Positions 5,572 to 8,357 of a DNA stretch of 8,357 nucleotides are shown here, piece by piece. A program made the position numbers and the translations under genes. The stretch lies in contig CAZNVI010000049.1 in the NCBI GenBank assembly GCA_964576705.1, positions 1-8,357 on the forward strand. Direction: 5' to 3'. This stretch comes from CAYMDS01 sp964576705. Its GTDB lineage: Bacteria > Patescibacteriota > Microgenomatia > Levybacterales > UBA12049. The notes beneath the pieces were generated by a model, which saw nothing but the letters and a program-made list of their open reading frames with translations, searched no databases and was not told the origin of the DNA. Numbering within the stretch: position 1 is the first letter of the stretch; each line of letters starts with the position of its first letter.

Positions 5572-5586
5572 CTCTAATCTTAGAGT
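5571..5586. promoter_or_regulatory. 16-bp palindrome touching the -35 box
   Basis: ACTCTAA, two bases, TTAGAGT form a perfect 7-bp inverted repeat that overlaps the first base of the -35 box (5571). Its position would suit an operator or activator site. It may also be a by-product of the TTAGAG repeats that continue to its right. Confidence 0.4.
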
Positions 5587-5623
5587 CAAAGGGTCATAGG
5601 TGCAAAGGTTTAGAGGGTCAAAG
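5580..5623. repeat. Short TTAGAG(GG)TCAAAG direct repeats
   Basis: TTAGAGTCAAAG (5580-5591) recurs as TTAGAGGGTCAAAG (5610-5623), with GGGTCATAGGTGCAAAGG between them. It is a non-coding, slippage-like tract in the 178-bp spacer between the DUF5660-like gene and the leader ORF. Confidence 0.55.
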
Positions 5624-5649
5624 TAGAACACAGAAGCTATGGCTCTATG

Positions 5650-5674
5650 CTCGCCTCGCTAGCGCTTTGGCGAA
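5650..5674 (-). repeat. FAKA-type short GC-rich repeat, copy 1
   Basis: On the minus strand this stretch would read FAKALARR (TTCGCCAAAGC ... GCG). It shares TTCGC-AAAGC-GCG with the copy at 7336-7364. It also forms an imperfect hairpin, GCTTCGCC with GGCGAGC, but has no T-run. Such repeats are scattered through many CPR genomes. Confidence 0.6.
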
Positions 5675-5707
5675 GCAGGTCGCTTTGGGTCTATGGTCTT
5701 GTATGGA

Positions 5708-6391
5708 TTATCCGGTTTGGGTGGCAGGGGTTCGTTCGTTGTTAAGAGTGAAGCTGGTGCCGTGTTTTTTTGCCATGGCTCCATAATTTTTCTGTCCTTT
5801 TTTACTTTTCATAACTGATAGCCATGCCCCGGCGTCTTCTACCTTCATTCTGATTTTTTTAACCTCTATTAGAAGCCATTCGAAAAAGTTTGTGTAGTAC
5901 TTACCTGCTTTTACCGGTTTATCTTCTACTGAGATTACAGCAAACTCAGCTTTTAAGATGCTCGATGAGCCTATAAGCCTTTTCAATTCAGTAAGGATTT
6001 CTTGGATCCTGTTGTCAAGCTCTAGAGCCTCTCTTCTACCCAAGCGTTCAGAGCCGTGGATGATTTCAGACCTGTAATCAATTCCGCCTAGGATTTCAAG
6101 TTTTCTTTCAGGCTTGGAGTTTTCTAGATCACTTCTCGACATCATGGTGCTATCTTTACTTTTGGTTCGGAGGTCTATTGCTTCGCCCGGGAGCATCTCG
6201 CCTTTGAGCTGAAAGTATTCTGAACTTGATGCTTCAATGCCTAATAGCTGGTTTATGAAATTCTCGCTTGTGCCTTCCAATTGAGACTTTACTGATTTTA
6301 CGGTGTTTCGCGCAAAACTTGCATCCGGCACTGAAGCGGTTTCTATAGGATTAACTCTACTGTGCGGTGACTTCGTTTTTGCTATAGCCAT
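5708..6391 (-). CDS. DUF5660-like conserved protein
   Basis: The 227-residue soluble protein has no catalytic motif that I recognise. The first half (to about 115) is polar and low in structure. The second half holds a helical, charged segment (LDNRIQEILTELKRLIG, about 125-141) and a conserved-looking end with KYYTNFFEWLL (164-174), WLSVMKSKKGQKNYG (190-204) and KKHGTSFTLNNERTPATQTG at the C-terminus. This ending recalls DUF5660 proteins of Patescibacteria, a name recalled from memory. It starts 15 bp after the trigger factor stop, with a weak GCAGG before the ATG, so it is probably in the same operon. A role near the ribosome or nascent chains is only a guess from context. Confidence 0.6.
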   Translation of the reverse strand: MAIAKTKSPHSRVNPIETASVPDASFARNTVKSVKSQLEGTSENFINQLLGIEASSSEYFQLKGEMLPGEAIDLRTKSKDSTMMSRSDLENSKPERKLEILGGIDYRSEIIHGSERLGRREALELDNRIQEILTELKRLIGSSSILKAEFAVISVEDKPVKAGKYYTNFFEWLLIEVKKIRMKVEDAGAWLSVMKSKKGQKNYGAMAKKHGTSFTLNNERTPATQTG

Positions 6392-6406
6392 TATGCCTGC
6401 ACTTTA

Positions 6407-7270
6407 TCATAAATTCTTAAGGAAATCAAGGGTTTTTTGCTGTCTGAGTATGCTAGCGAGCATATAGCTGTTTTTCTTCAAATTATCACGTTCTATAGGA
6501 TCTTTTGCCTTTTGTATTGCTTCATTGATTTCTCTTTCCTCAACGACTATTTTCTCGTTTTCGGCTATCTCTTGTAAGACAAATTCCATTTTAATATCAT
6601 CTCCGGCTTTTTTGACATATTCCGCCCTCAGTGTCTCCGGTTTTTTGTTAGTCGATGCGAGATATTGGTCCAGTGTTAAGCCTAGCCTTTTAATTTCGTC
6701 AAGAGTTTGTGAAAGAAGTCTATCTACTTCCTGCTCCACTAATATGGCCGGGACGTTTACCTCAGTTTCTGCTAGAACTGCGTTTACTATCTCATCCAGT
6801 TTAGGCTCCTGCGTTTTACCCTGAGCAGCATCGAACGGGTCTTTTCCTGGTATCACGATCTTCGATTTAGCCGTAACTTTCTTGACAGCCTCTTTATATC
6901 CTTTTAATTTAACTTCAGGCATTTCGCAAGTCAGAGCTGTGATTATCCAATCAGTGTTATCTTCAAGCTTATCTACGTGAATTTTTGGATTCATAATAGG
7001 TTTCAGGTTATGCTCCTGAACTACGTTCATATATGCAGTTGGTAAGAGCTTTTTGAGTATTTCCTCGTTAATCTTGCCTTTATCAAGCCTTTCTTCAACC
7101 ACGTTTCGAGGGGCTTTGCCTTTTCGGAAGCCGGAGATTTCAGCTGTAGATACTGCGTCATTTATGACGTTTTCCCGATTTTTTTTGATATCTTCATTAC
7201 GGATAGTCACAGTAAGCTGTATAGTTCCGTCTGGTCTTCGTTCAATTGTAGGATTAGTATTGTTAGCCAT
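6407..7270 (-). CDS. tig: Trigger factor, short form without PPIase domain
   Basis: This 287-residue ribosome-associated chaperone has the N-terminal ribosome-binding domain with the GFRKGKAP signature (47-54), which docks next to the peptide exit. It then passes directly to the C-terminal substrate-cradling helices (about 156-287). The FKBP-like prolyl isomerase domain is absent; full-length bacterial forms have about 430 residues. In its place, residues 143-154 (KDPFDAAQGKTQ) come from a dispersed repeat. ATG 7270 is chosen because MANNTNPTIERR matches the normal N-terminus; a longer frame to 7432 would translate a repeat and a tRNA gene. The gene lies 123 bp after tRNA-Leu, with no clear promoter between, and may be read from the tRNA promoter. 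Confidence 0.9.
   Translation of the reverse strand: MANNTNPTIERRPDGTIQLTVTIRNEDIKKNRENVINDAVSTAEISGFRKGKAPRNVVEERLDKGKINEEILKKLLPTAYMNVVQEHNLKPIMNPKIHVDKLEDNTDWIITALTCEMPEVKLKGYKEAVKKVTAKSKIVIPGKDPFDAAQGKTQEPKLDEIVNAVLAETEVNVPAILVEQEVDRLLSQTLDEIKRLGLTLDQYLASTNKKPETLRAEYVKKAGDDIKMEFVLQEIAENEKIVVEEREINEAIQKAKDPIERDNLKKNSYMLASILRQQKTLDFLKNL
6809..6844 (-). repeat. DPFDAAQGK-type repeat inserted in frame in tig
   Basis: The DNA encoding KDPFDAAQGKTQ resembles the widespread short repeat that reads DPFD-(KLRA or AAQ)-GK in one frame (TTCGAnnnnnCTCAGGG core). It sits exactly at the junction of the N- and C-terminal domains of trigger factor and keeps the frame. Confidence 0.6.
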
Positions 7271-7335
7271 AATTAATTTTCTGCCCTTAATCTTCGACTC
7301 TGAATTTACCGAAGAGTGCGGGCGAAGGGACTTTC

Positions 7336-7364
7336 CGCCTTCGCTAAAGCTTCGGCGGATAAAG
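7336..7364 (+). repeat. FAKA-type short GC-rich repeat, copy 2
   Basis: The stretch TTCGCTAAAGC ... GCGGATAAAG (7340-7364) would read FAKASADK on the plus strand. CCGCC (7336-7340) pairs with GGCGG (7354-7358) to form an imperfect hairpin. It lies in the non-coding gap between trigger factor and tRNA-Leu and has the same core as 5650-5674. Confidence 0.65.
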
Positions 7365-7393
7365 AGCCTTATGTGCTTGCCCGCCATAGCTTG

Positions 7394-7474
7394 TGCCAAG
7401 GAGAGGACTCGAACCTCCATGGGTTTCCCCACATGGTCCTAAACCATGCGCGTATACCATTTCGCCACCCTGGC
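7394..7474 (-). tRNA. tRNA-Leu (anticodon UAG)
   Basis: The acceptor GCCAGGG (7474-7468) pairs with CCTTGGC before discriminator A (7394), with one G-T wobble. The D-stem is GCG/CGC. The anticodon stem CATGG/CCATG encloses TTTAGGA with TAG at 7441-7439. A long variable arm (TGGG/CCCA) typical of class II tRNAs is followed by T-stem GGAGG/CCTCT around TTCGAGT. CCA is not encoded. The UAG anticodon reads CUN leucine codons. Confidence 0.96.
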
Positions 7475-7481
7475 AAGCGAA

Positions 7482-7510
7482 GGTGGGTCTACCATTTCAC
7501 CACGCCCGCC
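7482..7510 (-). pseudogene. Truncated 5' part of a second tRNA-Leu
   Basis: The minus strand reads GCGGGCG, TG, then GTGAAATGGTAGAC, which looks like the acceptor 5' strand and D-arm of a tRNA-Leu (13 of 16 bases match TGGCGAAATGGTATAC of the intact gene). There is no anticodon arm or 3' half; only 7 bp separate the fragment from the intact tRNA. It is probably a leftover of a tandem tRNA duplication or recombination. Confidence 0.55.
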
Positions 7511-7521
7511 GATTATACACC

Positions 7522-7550
7522 ATTATAGAATATTAATCTGGATTTGAAAA
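7522..7550 (-). promoter_or_regulatory. Promoter for tRNA-Leu (and perhaps tig)
   Basis: TTTTCA (7550-7545, 4 of 6) and a perfect TATAAT (7527-7522) are 17 bp apart. A second TATAAT at 7517-7512 lies closer to the tRNA without a good -35. Transcription would begin at or just before the truncated tRNA piece. Confidence 0.6.
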
Positions 7551-7582
7551 TGGTTTACTTCCAGTATCTCCCCTCTTGTCTC

Positions 7583-7631
7583 TCCCGACTAAGTCGGGAT
7601 CGCAGGCGGGCTCCTCACTTCGTTCGTCCGT
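7583..7631. repeat. GC-rich dispersed-type repeat with palindrome
   Basis: TCCCGACT, one base, AGTCGGGA (7583-7599) is a perfect 8-bp inverted repeat followed by a GC-rich tail to 7631. Base composition stands out from the AT-rich surroundings. It resembles short repeats that recur in CPR intergenic regions; it has no T-run and lies beyond the real terminator of the upstream gene. Confidence 0.5.
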
Positions 7632-7636
7632 CCCAC

Positions 7637-7678
7637 AAAAAATAGGATCGCCAGAGGTTTGGGCTCAGGCCATCCTAT
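7637..7678 (-). terminator. Rho-independent terminator of the lysozyme-like gene
   Basis: On the minus strand ATAGGAT (7678-7672) pairs with ATCCTAT (7648-7642), followed after one mismatch by GGC/GCC and inner GAG/CTC pairs, and six T (7642-7637) follow the stem. It begins about 60 nt after the stop at 7737. Confidence 0.8.
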
Positions 7679-7736
7679 CTAATAAAGAGTATAGCATTTA
7701 ACTATAGGTTTGTCAATAGTCTAGCAGGTAAATTTT

Positions 7737-8315
7737 CTACTGCATTTTTGCCATGAAATGGTTTACAGACCGTGCCCAGCTACCGTCGCTGGATGGAGTA
7801 TACATGCTCATAATTTCATCAGGAGTTATTAAGCCCCTCTGTTTATATTTAGTGGCTAAAGTCTTCGTCACTGTTTCGATAGCTTCAGGATAATTTTCAA
7901 ACCTGGTTACTTTCGTTCCGTATATACCGAATCCCCAACAATTATGGGACCCTGTAGGTATCTTCTTGCATAGATTGGATTCTTGCATAGCAATAGCCGG
8001 AATAAGTCTGAAGTCTAGGTCATACTTATCTGCGATCTGTACTATGTCAGTTGCATATCCTTCTAAGGGAGAATTATATTTAGCCAAAAATTGCCTGACT
8101 ATTTCTATACGGCCTTCTTTAGTCACGATATTATCCGAAAGATTGACGGAATCAGAAGGTAAGGCAGAGTATGAAAAAGCGTTAATAGTTTTATCGTTTG
8201 CATACAGAAGCTGATTATTGTTTCTCTGGTTAAAGTTAAGAAGATACAGTAATATAATAAGGAAGTAAAATGGAGCAATAAAAGAAAACGTTACAAGCAG
8301 TATAACTTTTCTCAT
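7737..8315 (-). CDS. Membrane-anchored lysozyme-like cell-wall hydrolase
   Basis: The 192-residue protein begins with a positively charged MRK and one hydrophobic segment (about 4-27), so it is anchored in the membrane with the rest outside. A polar linker (28-65) leads to a compact domain with DIVQIADKYDLDFRLIPAIAMQESN (about 90-114), where Glu112 is the likely catalytic acid of a lysozyme-like (SLT/glucosaminidase-type) fold. Cys116 and Cys126 could form a disulfide. CWGFGIYG (126-133) and NYPEAIETVTKTL (141-153) follow as in such enzymes. It probably cuts peptidoglycan during growth or division. A TTGACT at 8351-8346 may be a -35 box, but no good -10 is visible before ATG 8315. The terminator at 7637-7678 ends the unit. 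Exact bond cleaved is unknown. Confidence 0.65.
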   Translation of the reverse strand: MRKVILLVTFSFIAPFYFLIILLYLLNFNQRNNNQLLYANDKTINAFSYSALPSDSVNLSDNIVTKEGRIEIVRQFLAKYNSPLEGYATDIVQIADKYDLDFRLIPAIAMQESNLCKKIPTGSHNCWGFGIYGTKVTRFENYPEAIETVTKTLATKYKQRGLITPDEIMSMYTPSSDGSWARSVNHFMAKMQ

Positions 8316-8357
8316 CCACTTAATACTTACAAATTGTTATCCAAAAGTCAAGTTTGT

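Noticed and set aside
7271..7432. N-terminal extension of trigger factor to a start at 7432
   Set aside because: It would translate the FAKA-type repeat and part of the tRNA-Leu gene; the normal N-terminus begins at ATG 7270.
8320..8351. Promoter TTGACT...TATTAA before the lysozyme-like gene
   Set aside because: The spacing would be 20 bp and the alternative -10 (AAGTAT) matches poorly; the window edge prevents a better look.
1..8357. CRISPR array, IS element or recoded UGA
   Set aside because: No regularly spaced repeats, no transposase, and all main genes read through without internal TGA while two of them (trigger factor and ATP-grasp) end on TGA.

Overview
The window looks like a piece of chromosome from a Candidate Phyla Radiation (Patescibacteria) bacterium, perhaps Microgenomates-like. 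The reasons are indirect: a trigger factor reduced to ribosome-binding and C-terminal domains, a DUF5660-like partner gene, scattered short GC-rich repeats that read as FAKA-type or DPFDAAQGK-type peptides, tRNAs without an encoded CCA, and AT-rich genes of otherwise unfamiliar type. All the main proteins read cleanly with TGA as a stop, so there is no sign of the UGA-as-glycine code of Gracilibacteria. The lineage is an inference. No ribosomal RNA or phylogenetic marker fixes it.

Layout. Every protein gene is on the minus strand, so the order of transcription is right to left. From the right: a membrane-anchored lysozyme-like enzyme (7737-8315) with its terminator (7637-7678); a repeat-rich spacer; a tRNA-Leu(UAG) with a truncated tRNA-Leu head just upstream of it; trigger factor (true start 7270) and a DUF5660-like gene; a repeat-rich spacer; a divergent SAM hydrolase/fluorinase-family (DUF62) gene (4606-5430); a PGM1-like ATP-grasp ligase (2830-4467) followed at 26 bp by an AstE/AspA-family M14 metallohydrolase (1859-2803) and then an M20 PepT-like peptidase (700-1776). 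A plus-strand tRNA-Val(GAC) (618-691) and an HD-domain hydrolase that runs off the left edge complete the window.

The main discovery is a matched pair of 5' regulatory regions, one in front of the SAM hydrolase-like gene and one in front of the ATP-grasp gene. Each has a sigma70-like promoter with an 18-bp spacer, then 12 nt after the -10 box a 15-codon leader ORF ending Thr-Pro-stop, then a G-rich GCGGG/GCGGAGG stretch, then a GC hairpin plus T-run that touches the start codon of the structural gene. The leaders are MTHLKTTMMNMMSTP (Met-rich, before the SAM-cleaving family gene) and MKFIKDMIIVLLITP (Ile/Val/Leu-rich, before the ligase and hydrolase genes). In both, the RNA after the leader stop can pair with the 5' arm of the terminator (antiterminator), and the Thr-Pro codons can pair with that same stretch. 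This is the 1:2 / 2:3 / 3:4 logic of ribosome-mediated attenuation. The 3' arm of each terminator is also the only Shine-Dalgarno-like sequence at proper distance from the structural start, so the same hairpin could block translation.

Working model (inference): in an amino-acid auxotroph with a small genome, shortage of charged tRNA-Met stalls the leader ribosome and switches on an enzyme that could recover Met from SAM, while shortage of branched-chain amino acids switches on a ligase/hydrolase module, possibly with the downstream peptidase, that handles amino acids or peptides.
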